The notes below the pieces were generated by a model. It worked only from the letters and a program-made list of their open reading frames with translations. It ran no database searches and was not told the DNA's origin. Made by a program: the position numbers and the translations under genes. DNA of 64,000 nt, from assembly GCA_965216225.1 (NCBI GenBank), contig CBDCFF010000029.1, forward strand, positions 62,001 through 126,000, read 5' to 3'. This document shows positions 16,125 through 25,072 of this stretch, in pieces; the stretch's first letter is position 1, and every line of letters begins with the position of its first letter. Origin of the DNA: 3107 sp965216225. GTDB taxonomy: Bacteria > Pseudomonadota > Alphaproteobacteria > Rhodobacterales > Rhodobacteraceae.

Positions 16125-16742
16125 ATGCCGAAATCCGGTACACAGCGTGATCTGGCCAAAGACGTCCTTCGCGAACGGGGGATCGTTCGCCTGTCCGAGT
16201 TCAAAGCGTCCGGGATCACAGCCGCGACGATCAGCCGGATGCTGGATGATGGCGAGGTCGTCCGCCTTGCAAGAGGCCTGTACCAACTGCCGGACGCACC
16301 GCTCGACGCGAACCATAGCCTTGCTGAAGCTGCCAAACGTGTTCCAAAGGGGGTCGTCTGTCTGGTCTCAGCACTCGCGTTTCACGGACTGACCGATCAA
16401 CTGCCACGTGCTGTCTGGGTGGCGATCGGCACGAACGATTGGTCTCCGAAGCCTGGTGGCACGCAAATCCGCATTGTTCGTTTTACCGATGGCTTGCTTT
16501 CCGAAGACATCGAGACCCATGTGATTGAAGAAGTTCCCGTGAAAGTGTTCGGGGTGGCCAAGACAGTCGCCGACTGCTTTCGACATCGCAGCAAGATCGG
16601 GCAGTCGGTCGCCCTGGAAGGCCTCCAGGAGACCCTGCGGCAGCGCAAGGCGACTCCAGCAGAGATTGCCCGGCAAGCGGACCGCTGCGGGGTCTCCACA
16701 GTGATCCGACCCTATCTCGAGGCGCTGACCGCCAATGGCTGA
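16125..16742 (+). CDS. abiEi: AbiEi-type antitoxin and transcriptional repressor (type IV toxin-antitoxin)
   Basis: AbiEi proteins carry an N-terminal winged helix that represses the operon and a C-terminal domain that counteracts AbiEii without touching it. Seen: winged-helix start (RDLAKDVLRERGIVRLSEFK, then GITAATISRMLDDGEVVRLARGLY), and the typical LVSALAFHGLTDQLP and DCFRHRSKIG motifs of the family. I start at the ATG giving MPKSGTQRDL, since the 30 residues before it are unlike the family. The end overlaps the abiEii start by 8 bp, so the two are one operon. The antitoxin looks intact at 205 residues while its toxin is broken. Confidence 0.85.
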   Translation: MPKSGTQRDLAKDVLRERGIVRLSEFKASGITAATISRMLDDGEVVRLARGLYQLPDAPLDANHSLAEAAKRVPKGVVCLVSALAFHGLTDQLPRAVWVAIGTNDWSPKPGGTQIRIVRFTDGLLSEDIETHVIEEVPVKVFGVAKTVADCFRHRSKIGQSVALEGLQETLRQRKATPAEIARQADRCGVSTVIRPYLEALTANG

Positions 16743-17619
16743 TGAAATCAGGAATATCGGTGCCTCGGTGCGTGCCCGCCTGCTGAACCTCTCCAGGGCA
16801 AACGGCCAAAGCCTTGATCTCGTGCTCACGCGATTTGCGCTTGAGCGGCTCCTTTTTCGGCTCAGCCGCTCGCGTTACGCCGAGCGGTTCGTATTGAAGG
16901 GCGCGATGCTGCTGATGAGCTGGTTCGAGGATCCACACCGTGGCACACGCGACCTCGACCTGTTGGGCTTTGGAGACCCAGGCCCCGAAGCGATGCTCGA
17001 GACATTCCGGGAAATCCTGGCACAGGACGCCGACGACGGCGTGGTGTTCGACGCCGATGCGTTGCGAGTCGATCACATTCGTGAGAAGCTCGAATACGGA
17101 GGCCTCAGACTGCGCTCGATGGCATTGATCGCAGGAGCCCGGATCAACCTCACCATCGACATTGGCTTCGGCGATGCGCTGGAACCCGGTGCCGAGGTCA
17201 TGGACTATCCGGTCATGCTCGATCTTCCGGCTCCGAGGCTGCGCGCTTATGCGCGGGAGACGGTCATTGCCGAGAAGTTCTAGGCCATGGTCGTGCTCGG
17301 ACGCGCCAACAGCCGCATGAAGGACTTCTACGACATCTGGATCCTCAGCCGATCGTTCACATTCGATGATGACAGGCTCGCCCGCGCGATTGCCGCCACT
17401 TTCGCCAGGCGCGGGACAGAAATTCCAACGGAGTTGCCAGATGCGTTGTCACCCGCCTTTGCTGCTGACGAGCAGAAGCAACAGCAATGGCGTGTTTTCG
17501 TTGAGGGCGTTGCCCTCAATCCAGGCGATCTTGCTGATGTGGTTGCGGAACTCGCAGCGTTTTTGATGCCCCAGGCCGCGCGCGCCAAGAAAGGGAGCGG
17601 CGCAGATGGTGCTTTATAA
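16735..17619 (+). pseudogene. abiEii: AbiEii-type nucleotidyltransferase toxin, interrupted by an in-frame amber codon
   Basis: AbiEii toxins are GTP-binding nucleotidyltransferases. Seen: FVLKGAMLLMSW, then the catalytic GTRDLDL motif (G-T-x-D-x-D) near residue 69, then INLTIDIGFGD. The frame is closed by TAG at 17281-17283 after IAEKF, and the very same frame continues with AMVVLGRANSRMKDFYDIW, which belongs to the same protein. Family members usually have Gln at this place, so a CAG to TAG change is the simplest explanation. The C-terminal part (17287-17619) begins with an ATG but would lack the catalytic residues. Apart from the stop codon the gene looks undamaged. Confidence 0.88.
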
Positions 17620-17905
17620 AAAGTGGTGCAAGACCAATCGCGACGAAGCGAAACGTAAACGTTATCTGACATTGGAAGAACGGCCCGACGGTCGCGCTGA
17701 GATCGAAGGCGTTCTCGCCGAAACCATGCGGTCGCACTACGACCGTCTCGATCGCATCGCTGACGACGTTGAACGACTTGGCTATAAGAAGGCAGCGAAT
17801 ATCCTCCAAGCCGCTCTGCCGCAAACCAGGAAGGGACGGTCAGGCGATCTGGGAGAGATTCTGGCGACAGAATTCGTCGAAGATGAAGTCGAACTTCGCG
17901 TATCA
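17606..17905 (+). pseudogene. Truncated N-terminal part of a possible HamA (DUF1837)-like protein
   Basis: The gene starts inside the abiEii end (ATG 17606) and reads about 99 good residues, ending KGRSGDLGEILATEFVEDEVELRV. The GDLGEI...EF pattern resembles the first acidic motif of DUF1837/HamA nucleases from Hachiman defence loci; I hold this only as an inference. At about 17905 the sequence changes into the end of an IS110 element, so the rest, including any GDD and EAK motifs, is gone. Next to abiE this suggests a former defence cluster. Confidence 0.4.
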
Positions 17906-18099
17906 TGTCACTCTCTCTTCCTTATGCTTCGCGGTCCCGCAAAACGGGCCGCCGTCAACTGTTCGAGACGGTGAAGAGAGGCAGGATCAGCCTGCTGGTG
18001 AACGTGGTCATGCCACAAGGTGTTTAGCGCTGTATCCCACCCCGTCACCGCTCCCGGCCGGGAGCGCCGCCGGGGAATCCATGGCAGGGACGAGACACC
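17905..18099 (-). mobile_element. IS110-type terminal remnant (non-coding end only)
   Basis: The sequence is the reverse complement, with scattered changes, of 33978-34172, the 5' non-coding end of the IS110 element there. No transposase coding sequence remains. It includes a damaged version (18040-18075) of the 36-nt palindrome seen in that element: the left arm CCCCGTCACCGCTCCCGG is conserved but the right arm has changes. It truncates the HamA-like gene and is bounded on the right by the IS630 element at 18102. Confidence 0.85.
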
Positions 18100-18190
18100 T
18101 AGAGCGGTTCATCATTTGTTTGAATCTCGGGATTCCGTTTTTCGTTGAATTGTGATTCAAACTGCGTGCCGGGACTGGAGGCCGGCATGC

Positions 18191-18550
18191 ATGGTAAAAC
18201 CCTATTCGAATGATCTTCGGGAGCGTGCAGTAGCAGCTGTTGTTTCCGGCGAGACGGCACGTGTTGTGGCTGCCCGTTTCTCGGTGGCTGTTTCTTCGGT
18301 GATCAAGTGGCGCCAGCGATATCGCGAGACTGGCAGCGTGGCGCCTGGCAAGATGGGTGGCCACCGCAGGATTATCCTTGAACCCCACCGTGATTTTATC
18401 CTGGAGCAGATCAACCGCACGCCGCACCTGACGCTGCATGGTCTGAAAGACATGCTGGCGAAGCGGGGCGTCAAGGTGTCCCACAATGCGGTCTGGCACT
18501 TCATGCGCCGCGAGGGGCCGAGCTTCAAAAAAAACACTGCTCGCCCTTGA
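18191..18550 (+). CDS. IS630-family transposase, first frame (DNA-binding half)
   Basis: This frame encodes two helix-turn-helix-type domains (YSNDLRERAVAAVVSGETAR; FSVAVSSVIKWRQRY) and ends soon after FKKNTARP. I start at MVKPYSND because upstream codons are unlike the family. At 18527-18534 lies AAAAAAAA; slipping there by one base joins the reading to the second frame as SFKK-TLLALERARADV. Such a slip (ribosomal or transcriptional) is a known way these elements limit transposase production. No damage is visible. Confidence 0.88.
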   Translation: MVKPYSNDLRERAVAAVVSGETARVVAARFSVAVSSVIKWRQRYRETGSVAPGKMGGHRRIILEPHRDFILEQINRTPHLTLHGLKDMLAKRGVKVSHNAVWHFMRREGPSFKKNTARP

Positions 18551-19139
18551 GCGGGCCCGAGCCGATGTGGCCCGCCGGCGAAAGCGCTGGAAGGGGGTCA
18601 TGCGTCAACTCGATCCGCGCAAGCTGGTCTTCATTGATGAAACCTGGATCAAGACCAACATGGCTCCGCTGCGCGGCTGGGGACCAAAAGGCAAACGCCT
18701 GCACGGCTTTGCGCCCCATGGCCACTGGAACACCATGACGTTCATTGCTGCCTTGCGCTGCGATCAATTGACGGCGCCCTGTGTCTTTGACGGCCCGATC
18801 AACGGGCAGTCCTTCCGTGCCTATATCGATCAACTGCTTGTCCCTGCACTGAAGCCCGGCGATATCGTCATCATGGACAACCTCGGCTGCCATAAATCGA
18901 AAGCCGTGCGCGATGCCATCAAGGCGGCAGGCGCGCGGGTGTGGTTCCTGCCACCATACTCGCCAGACCTGAACCCGATCGAGCAGACATTCGCCAAGAT
19001 CAAACACTGGATGCGGATGGCTCGGAAACGAACCAGTGAAGAGGCCTGGCGATACGTTGGACGCCTCGTCGGATCAATCACACAACAGGAATGCCAAAAC
19101 TACCTCGAAAACACAGGCTATGCTTCAGTCAAAATGTGA
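18486..19139 (+). CDS. IS630-family transposase, second frame (DDE catalytic half)
   Basis: The meaningful part starts after the A8 run. Catalytic residues are visible in order: FIDETW (first Asp), IVIMDNLGCHKS (second Asp), and PPYSPDLNPIEQTF (Glu). The C-terminus ends ENTGYASVKM just inside the right terminal repeat. Its own ATG at 18486 lies in shadow sequence, so the product is expected only as a fusion made by frameshifting. Confidence 0.88.
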   Translation: MRSGTSCAARGRASKKTLLALERARADVARRRKRWKGVMRQLDPRKLVFIDETWIKTNMAPLRGWGPKGKRLHGFAPHGHWNTMTFIAALRCDQLTAPCVFDGPINGQSFRAYIDQLLVPALKPGDIVIMDNLGCHKSKAVRDAIKAAGARVWFLPPYSPDLNPIEQTFAKIKHWMRMARKRTSEEAWRYVGRLVGSITQQECQNYLENTGYASVKM

Positions 19140-19148
19140 AGGACTCTA

Positions 19149-20312
19149 GTCACCTGCATCTAAAGTTCGGCACATGAGTTTTGTTGGGCGCGTTGGCAGA
19201 ACCGCTTGACGGAGGCGAGGATATGGTCGGCGGGTTTGACCCATTTGCAGGGTTTGGGGTTTTCGTTATGGGCCTCGATAAATGCAGCGATATCGGCTTC
19301 CGGTTCCGCCGTTGAACGATGGACGCCGCGCTGCAGTTGCTTGCGCGTCAGTTCAGCAAACCAACGCTCCACCTGATTGATCCAACTGGCCGAGGTCGGT
19401 GTGAAGTGGACATGCCAATGCGGGCGGCGTGCCAGCCAGGCCTTGATCTTCGGGGTTTTGTGGGTGGCGTAATTGTCCATGACGATATGCACCTCCGGCC
19501 CGTCCGGCATCTGCCGGTCGATCTGTTTGAGGAAGTCGAGGAACCCGGTGGCGCGGCGCCGCTTGTAGCATTTGCCGATCACGGCGCCGGTGGCGATATC
19601 CAGTGCTGCAAAAAGCGACGTCGTGCCGTGTCGGATGCAGGTGTGGGTGCGCCGCTCGGCCACGCCGGGCGCCATTGGCAGCACAGGCTGTTCGCGATCC
19701 AGCGCCTGGATTTGCGATTTCTCGTCAACACACAACACGACAGCCCTGTTCGGCGGTGACAGGTACAGCCCGACGATATCGTGCACCTTGTCCACGAACA
19801 GCGGGTCGGTTGAGAGCTTGAATGTCTCGCTTCGGTGCGGTTGCAGGCCGAACCCGTTCCAAATCCGCCGGAGGGTGGTGTGCGACAGTCCCGTCGCGGC
19901 TGCCATGCTTCAGAGCGACCAATGGATCGCATCCCTCGGGGTCGTGTTCAGCGTGCGCTCAATCACCGCAGTCACCTGATCGTCCGACACGGTGCGCGGG
20001 CGACCGGAGCGGTATTCGTCGGTGAGACCTTCAATCCGGCATCGCACAAAACGTCTGCGCCATTTGCCGACTGTGTGTTCATGCACCCCAAGCCGGGCCG
20101 CCACTTCCTTGCTCGCCAATCCATCGGCGCACAGCAGGATCATCCGGCATCGGTCCGACAGCGAACGTGCCGCTTTGGGACGCCGAACCTGACCCTCGAG
20201 AAAACGGCGCTCATCTTCGCTCAGAACCACTGCATCCGCCAAACGTCCCACCATCGCAACATCCTTCTCAATTCCCGCTCAGTCAATGATACAAAGTACA
20301 ATTCCGGGGGAC
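19149..20312 (-). mobile_element. IS630-family element B, copy 1
   Basis: The 1164-bp copy shares nearly all bases with copy 2 at 25591-26754. The left end GTCACCTGCATC... abuts the TA shared with element A; the right end ...CCGGGGGAC abuts an IS5 remnant. The transposase carries a stop codon, so this copy cannot make its own enzyme. Confidence 0.88.
19160..20254 (-). pseudogene. IS630-family transposase, copy 1, with premature TGA
   Basis: The protein starts MVGRLADAVVLSEDERRF at 20254 and has a helix-turn-helix (VAARLGVHEHTVGKWRRRF). It stops at TGA after DAIHWSL (about 19907-19909), where copy 2 has CGA (Arg): HWSLRSMAAATG. The rest of the frame, from MAAATGLSHTTLRRI to SCAEL, is intact, with DDE motifs VLCVDEKSQIQ, HIVMDNYATHK and SASWINQVERWF. 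Its natural stop is TAG at 19160-19162. A single C-to-T change killed it. Confidence 0.9.
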
Positions 20313-20444
20313 CAGGGTCAGGCCTCATAGCCAGAATATGACGGTTGCAGCGATGTATATGGCGGATTTGAATATATGTGCGCATCGGTCATAGCGCATC
20401 GCGATGCGCCTCCAATCCTTGAGTTTTGCGAACAGGTTTTCAAC
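20313..20444 (-). pseudogene. IS5-family transposase 3' end remnant (inverted partner of 25523)
   Basis: On the minus strand this reads VENLFAKLKDWRRIAMRYDR, then CAHIFKSAIYIAATVIFWL and TGA: the last part of an IS5-family transposase, followed by the element end GGCCTGACCCTGG. It is cut off on the right by the IS21 insertion at 20445. Confidence 0.85.
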
Positions 20445-20601
20445 TGCTGCGCGACAAACAAGGTGAGAATCCAGCGTCAATCAGGATGAGAACGCGTGTG
20501 CGGGGGCTCGCAGGGAGGGCGTAGCCCGACTGGGGAGGCCCCGCACACGCGTTTTGCCCTTTTGGGGCGGGCCTGACGGTTGTGGCCGGCTCGGATAAGG
20601 A

Positions 20602-22149
20602 ATGATTTTCTGTGCAAGGGGATCGTTCATGCCGGGCTGTCATGTCACTGACCAACAAATGAGGCTCTTCATGACGCTCAGATCGACCCATTCCGTTGCC
20701 GTTGCCGCTGCCAAGGCGGGGATCAGCCAGGCAACGGGCTATCGGCTGCAAGCTGACCCAATTTTACCATCACGGAAGAAGGCCCCTCGCGGCCGGCGGC
20801 GTCCGGACCCGCTGGCGGACATTTTTGATGCGGAGGTCGTGCCGCTTCTGCGGTCCTCACCGGGGATCCGACCTGTGGCGGTTTACGAGGAGCTTCTGCG
20901 TCGGCATTCTGATCTGGGTACGGGCATCCGACGGACTCTGGAGCGACGGATACGCGCCTGGAATGCGGAACACGGCCCTGAACAGGACGTCATTTTCCGG
21001 CAGACCCACACACCGGGCAAAATGGGCCTGTCGGATTTCACCGCCATGGGCAAGTTGGGTGTGACCATTGCCGGTGAGGCACTGGGCCATCGACTGTATC
21101 ACTTCCGGCTTGCCTATAGCGGGTTTCAGCACGCCCACGTCGTGCTGGGCGGCGAAAGCTATGTGGCGCTGGCTGAGGGATTGCAGAACGCCCTCTGGAC
21201 GCTCGGCGGCGTGCCACACAATCATGGAACTGACAGCCTGTCGGCGGCCTTCAAGAACCTGGATAAGTCATCCCGGGCCGATCTAACCGACCGCTTCGAC
21301 GCCCTGTGCAACCATTATGGAATGACGCCGACGCGCAACAACAAGGGCGTCGCACACGAGAACGGTTCCATCGAGAGCCCCAATGGGCATCTGAAGCGCA
21401 CCATTGAGGACGCGCTGGTCATGCGTGGGTCGCGCGACTTCGAAAGCTTGCAAGATTATCGTCGCTTCATCGACGAGATCGTGGGCCGGATCAACGCCCG
21501 CAATGCCAAGCGTATCGATGCGGAACGTGCGAGCCTCAGACCTTTGCCGACGCGGCGGACCACGGATTACGAGGAGATCACGTTGCGCGTCACTTCCTCC
21601 GGGGGCTTCACCTTGCGCAAGGTGTTCTACACCGTGCCATCCCGGTTGATCGGGCATCAGCTGCGGGTTCGGCTCTACGATGATCGGTTGGAGCTGTTCC
21701 TGGGAAGCTCTGCCCTGCTAACGCTGACACGCGGACGAGCCTCGAGCACCGGGAGCCATGGGCACGTGGTCAATTACCACCACGTCATCCACTCCTTGCG
21801 CAAAAAGCCCATGGCGCTGATGGGGCTGGTCTATCGGGATCAGCTATTCCCGCGCCGGGCGTTCCGTAACATGTTCGCATTCCTGCTGGAGCAGACCAGT
21901 GAGAAGGCGGCGTGTCGCATGGTTGTCGATCTTCTGGCGCTGGCACACGAGCGGGGCTGCGAGGCTGAATTGGCAGCGCAGCTTGAGGAGGACCTTCGCC
22001 AGAAGCGCCCGCCTGACATGGCGGCCCTACGCGCAGTGTTTAGCCCATCACAAGACGCACTCCCCCAAGTCGCGGTGCAACTGGCCGACCTGTCATCTTA
22101 CGACCAGTTGGTCGGCGGTACGCCATCCGCTCAGGAGGTGACAGCATGA
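20602..22149 (+). CDS. istA: IS21-family transposase IstA
   Basis: IstA is the DDE transposase of IS21 elements. Seen: N-terminal helix-turn-helix (MRLFMTLRSTHSVAVAAAKA, GISQATGYRLQ), integrase core with DFTAMGKLG, GTDSLSAAFKN and the HENGSIESPNGHLKR region carrying the glutamate, then a C-terminal beta-barrel-like tail. The 515 residues are full length. The first in-frame starts are weak; an inner ATG at MRLF (residue 20 or so) is possible. The stop overlaps istB as ATGA. The only difference from copy 2 that I noticed is Arg in PSRKKAP, where copy 2 has Gln. Confidence 0.93.
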   Translation: MIFCARGSFMPGCHVTDQQMRLFMTLRSTHSVAVAAAKAGISQATGYRLQADPILPSRKKAPRGRRRPDPLADIFDAEVVPLLRSSPGIRPVAVYEELLRRHSDLGTGIRRTLERRIRAWNAEHGPEQDVIFRQTHTPGKMGLSDFTAMGKLGVTIAGEALGHRLYHFRLAYSGFQHAHVVLGGESYVALAEGLQNALWTLGGVPHNHGTDSLSAAFKNLDKSSRADLTDRFDALCNHYGMTPTRNNKGVAHENGSIESPNGHLKRTIEDALVMRGSRDFESLQDYRRFIDEIVGRINARNAKRIDAERASLRPLPTRRTTDYEEITLRVTSSGGFTLRKVFYTVPSRLIGHQLRVRLYDDRLELFLGSSALLTLTRGRASSTGSHGHVVNYHHVIHSLRKKPMALMGLVYRDQLFPRRAFRNMFAFLLEQTSEKAACRMVVDLLALAHERGCEAELAAQLEEDLRQKRPPDMAALRAVFSPSQDALPQVAVQLADLSSYDQLVGGTPSAQEVTA

Positions 22150-22955
22150 CATCGCCCCAGACCGATACCGCCCGCCTAACCTTGGCTCTGACCGAATTGC
22201 GCTTGCCAGCCATCAAGGCGCTATGGCCGCGCTTTGCGGAACAAGCCGACAAGGAAGGCTGGCCCGCCGCTCGGATGCTCAGCACCCTGGTGGAGCATGA
22301 ACTGGCTGAACGAGATCGCCGTCGTATCGAGCGACATCTCGCACAGGCACGCCTGTTGCCCGGAAAAACGATCGACACCTTCGACTTCACAGCCGTCCCC
22401 ATGCTGTCCAAGGCCCATGTCAGTGCGATCACCGCTGGCGACAGCTGGATCGGAAAGGGCGGCAACATCCTGCTGTTTGGGCCGCCAGGTGTGGGCAAAT
22501 CACATCTCGGCTCAGCCATCGGGCTCGCCCTTGTCGAGCAAGGCTACCGCGTCCTATTCAGCCGCACCACCGATCTGGTCCAGAAACTCCAACAGGCCCG
22601 CCGCGATCTCGTCCTCGAAAGTGCCATTGCAAAGCTCGACAAATTCCATCTGCTGATCCTCGATGACATCACCTACGTCACCAAGGATCAGGCTGAAACC
22701 AGTGTGCTCTTCGAACTCATCAGCGCGAGATATGAACGCCGCTCAATGTTGATCACGGCCAACCAGCCCTTCGGGGAGTGGAATGCGATTTTTCCAGACC
22801 CGGCCATGACATTGGCCGCCGTCGACAGGCTCGTGCACCACGCAACCATCTTCGAGATGAATGTCGAAAGCTACCGGCGAAGAGCAGCACAAAAGGCAAA
22901 GGGGCCGGGAAGGCCTGCACAAAAAGCCACACCGGAAAACACCAAAGCTGATTGA
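22146..22955 (+). CDS. istB: IS21-family helper ATPase IstB
   Basis: IstB is an AAA+ protein that remodels target DNA and recruits IstA. Walker A is GPPGVGKSHLG (about residue 115), Walker B is LLILDDITYV, and the sensor region MLITANQPF follows. It is 269 residues, complete, and ends with a basic Lys-rich tail (KAKGPGRPAQKAT). Start ATG overlaps the istA stop by four bases, so it is translationally coupled. Confidence 0.93.
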   Translation: MTSPQTDTARLTLALTELRLPAIKALWPRFAEQADKEGWPAARMLSTLVEHELAERDRRRIERHLAQARLLPGKTIDTFDFTAVPMLSKAHVSAITAGDSWIGKGGNILLFGPPGVGKSHLGSAIGLALVEQGYRVLFSRTTDLVQKLQQARRDLVLESAIAKLDKFHLLILDDITYVTKDQAETSVLFELISARYERRSMLITANQPFGEWNAIFPDPAMTLAAVDRLVHHATIFEMNVESYRRRAAQKAKGPGRPAQKATPENTKAD

Positions 22956-23136
22956 CGCTCCGCGACAATCAAAAAACAAACCCCTTGATCGCGGCACAAA
23001 AGCCCGGCATCGTCCCAAACGTCGCGACCAAGGATTCTCATCCTGATTGACGCGCACTTCTCATCTTGATTGTCGCGCTACATTTCAACCGTGACCGTTC
23101 GGTGAAGGAGCCTTGGCGTACTGCCGGTCGTCCCGG

Positions 23137-24654
23137 TTACGCTGCTGATGCAGCGTAACGCCAGGGCATCAACTGGTCCAGCCGAGTGATCTTGTGATCC
23201 GCGATGCGGGCGAGAACCCATGTGAGCCAGGCTTGTGGATCGACTTTATCAAGCTTTGCCGTTTCGATCAGGGTGTAGGCGATGGCCATGGCTTTGCCAC
23301 CGCCCTCGGAACCGGCGAACATCCAATTTTTGCGACCTGTGGCGACAGGTTTTATGGCGCGCTCGGCGATGTTGTTGTCCGCTTCCAGAAAGCCATGGTT
23401 CAAATAACCGCGTGCCTTTGGCAAACGACCAAGGGCATAACGGATCGCTTGGGCCAGAGGCGACTTGCCAGATATATTTGGCACCTGCGCGTGTAACCAG
23501 GTCTCAAGTTCATCGAAGATCGGTTTTGCCTTTTCCTGACGGATGGCAACGCGCTCTTCAGACGGTTTGCCACGCGCCTCTTTCTCGACGGCATAGAGTT
23601 CCGCGATCCGGCGGAGGGCTTCTTCGGCAATCGATGAGCCTTGCGCGGCAAAGATGTCTACAAGCTTGCGTCTGACGTGCGCCAAACAAGCCATCTCCTG
23701 GGCCTTGTCCTCACCGAATACCCCGTTGAAGCCGGAATACCCGTCCGCATGGACCCAGCCTTTGTAGCCGGAGAGATGTGAGACGGGATGTTCGCCCTTG
23801 CGATCAATCGTGAACTGATACCACGCGCAGGGCGGTGATGATCCAGACCATGGTCGTTCATCGCGAACATAGGTCCGGACACGGGCGGTCCTGGTCTTCT
23901 TGTTGCCGGGGGCCTGCATTTTAACAGGCGTATCGTCAGCGAAGATGGCCGCGCCTCGGCGGACCATTCGGCCAATGGTGTCAGCCAGAGGTTCCAGAAG
24001 CGCGGTGGAGCCGCCAACCCAATTGGTCAGAGTTGATCGATCAAGATCAACGCCTTCACGGGCGTATATTTGCGACTGACGGTAGAGCGGCAGGTGGTCC
24101 GCGTATTTGCTGACCAACACGTGCGCCAGCAGCCCCGGTCCCGGGCGGCCACGTTCGATCGGGCGCGATGGCAGCGGCGATTGGACAATGGCCTCGCAAC
24201 AGGAACAGGCCATACGCGGACGCACGATCCGGTTCACGACAAAACGCCCCGGTTTGTATTCCAACTCCTCGGTCACGTCCTCACCGAGCCTCTTCAACGC
24301 CCCACCGCAACGTCGGCAGTCCTCGCCCGGCGACAAGACCTCTTCGTGCCGGTCCGGATGATCGGGCAAGGGCTTGCGGCTGTGCCGGCGGGCCGGTTTG
24401 TCCGTTTCAGGCGTTGGAGCAGGCGCCGCCTGTTCTCCAGCGGCTTCGGCAATCGCCTCATCTTCCTGGAAGACCGGATTGAGCTGGTAGAGGCTTTCTG
24501 ATTTCGATCCAAACCGGTGCCGGTCATGCCCCGCCAGTTGGTGTTGGAGTTGTTCCACCTTCAGGGTCAGCGCCTTGACTTCATCGGCCGGAAGCCGGTT
24601 CACTGCCCGCAGTTCCGCAGGATCATCCGGGGCTATGTCGAGGTCCTTCAGCAT
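23137..24654 (-). CDS. tnpC: IS66-family transposase TnpC
   Basis: TnpC is the catalytic transposase of IS66 elements. The 505-residue reading has an N-terminal leucine-rich coiled region (VKALTLKVEQLQHQL), GHDRHRFGSKSES, a zinc-binding CRRCGG...CSCC domain, the LPSRPIERGRPGPGLLAHVL block, and DDE-type motifs ADDTPVK, HADGYSGF and the C-terminal NNIAERAIKPVATGRKNW. Nothing is missing. The start ATG lies inside the tnpB reading. The stop is about 45 bp from the element end. Confidence 0.92.
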   Translation of the reverse strand: MLKDLDIAPDDPAELRAVNRLPADEVKALTLKVEQLQHQLAGHDRHRFGSKSESLYQLNPVFQEDEAIAEAAGEQAAPAPTPETDKPARRHSRKPLPDHPDRHEEVLSPGEDCRRCGGALKRLGEDVTEELEYKPGRFVVNRIVRPRMACSCCEAIVQSPLPSRPIERGRPGPGLLAHVLVSKYADHLPLYRQSQIYAREGVDLDRSTLTNWVGGSTALLEPLADTIGRMVRRGAAIFADDTPVKMQAPGNKKTRTARVRTYVRDERPWSGSSPPCAWYQFTIDRKGEHPVSHLSGYKGWVHADGYSGFNGVFGEDKAQEMACLAHVRRKLVDIFAAQGSSIAEEALRRIAELYAVEKEARGKPSEERVAIRQEKAKPIFDELETWLHAQVPNISGKSPLAQAIRYALGRLPKARGYLNHGFLEADNNIAERAIKPVATGRKNWMFAGSEGGGKAMAIAYTLIETAKLDKVDPQAWLTWVLARIADHKITRLDQLMPWRYAASAA

Positions 24655-25072
24655 CGCCGATCCTATACCGGATCAGCATTCCGGGGTGAACCCCGAAAGC
24701 GCGCAAAGCCTCGTATTTATTGACCTGTCCTACGCTCAACGGTCTCCAGGTTTTACGGGGCATCCGCCAGTCAATCCCCTCCAACAGCATTGAGAGCTGC
24801 GCGGGTGTGACGCTGATCCTGCCGTCCTTTGCAGCGGGCCAGACAAACCGCCCTTTCTCCAACCGCTTCGAAAACAGGCACGCACCCTGGCAATCCCACC
24901 AGATGATCTTCAACAGATCGCCGCGCCGACCCCGGAACACGAACAGGTGGCCGGAATACGGGTCTTCGGCCAAAACCTTCCCGGCCTGGGCCGCCAGCGT
25001 ATTGAACCCTCGCCGCATGTCCGTGACACCCGCCGACAGCCACACCCGCGTGTTGCCCGGCACCGGGATCAA
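24623..25072 (-). CDS. tnpB: IS66-family accessory protein TnpB
   Basis: TnpB of IS66 (unrelated to the RNA-guided TnpB) is needed for transposition; its activity is unknown. Seen: IPVPGNTRVWLSAGVTDMRRG, VFRGRRGDLLKIIWWD, KRLEKGRFVWP and LLEGIDWRMP, all family hallmarks. It starts at TTG, overlapping the tnpA stop (TTGA). The usual end would be near WRPLSVG; here the frame runs on about 35 residues into tnpC, making 149 residues instead of about 115. Confidence 0.9.
   Translation of the reverse strand: MIPVPGNTRVWLSAGVTDMRRGFNTLAAQAGKVLAEDPYSGHLFVFRGRRGDLLKIIWWDCQGACLFSKRLEKGRFVWPAAKDGRISVTPAQLSMLLEGIDWRMPRKTWRPLSVGQVNKYEALRAFGVHPGMLIRYRIGDAEGPRHSPG

Larger units (their letters stand above)
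18102..19146 (+). mobile_element. IS630-family element A, complete, 1045 bp, TA target duplication
   Basis: Ends are GAGCGGTTCATCATTTG on the left and, reversed, GAGTCCTTCACATTTTG on the right, an imperfect inverted repeat. TA is present at 18100-18101 and 19147-19148, as expected for IS630/Tc1-type insertion. It contains two overlapping frames joined at an A8 run. It landed next to the IS110 remnant. Confidence 0.9.
20445..23082 (+). mobile_element. IS21-family element, copy 1, 2638 bp, 7-bp target duplication
   Basis: The ends are TGCTGCGCGACAAACAAGG and, reversed, TGTAGCGCGACAATCAAGA. The target duplication TTTCAAC is at 20438-20444 and 23083-23089. It is inserted in the IS5 remnant's transposase codons. 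Copy 2 at 40087-42724 has the same length and differs by at least one visible base in istA. Confidence 0.93.

Noticed and set aside
24623..25072. RNA-guided nuclease from the name TnpB in the IS66 operons
   Set aside because: TnpB of IS66 is an unrelated small accessory protein; its motifs match that family.
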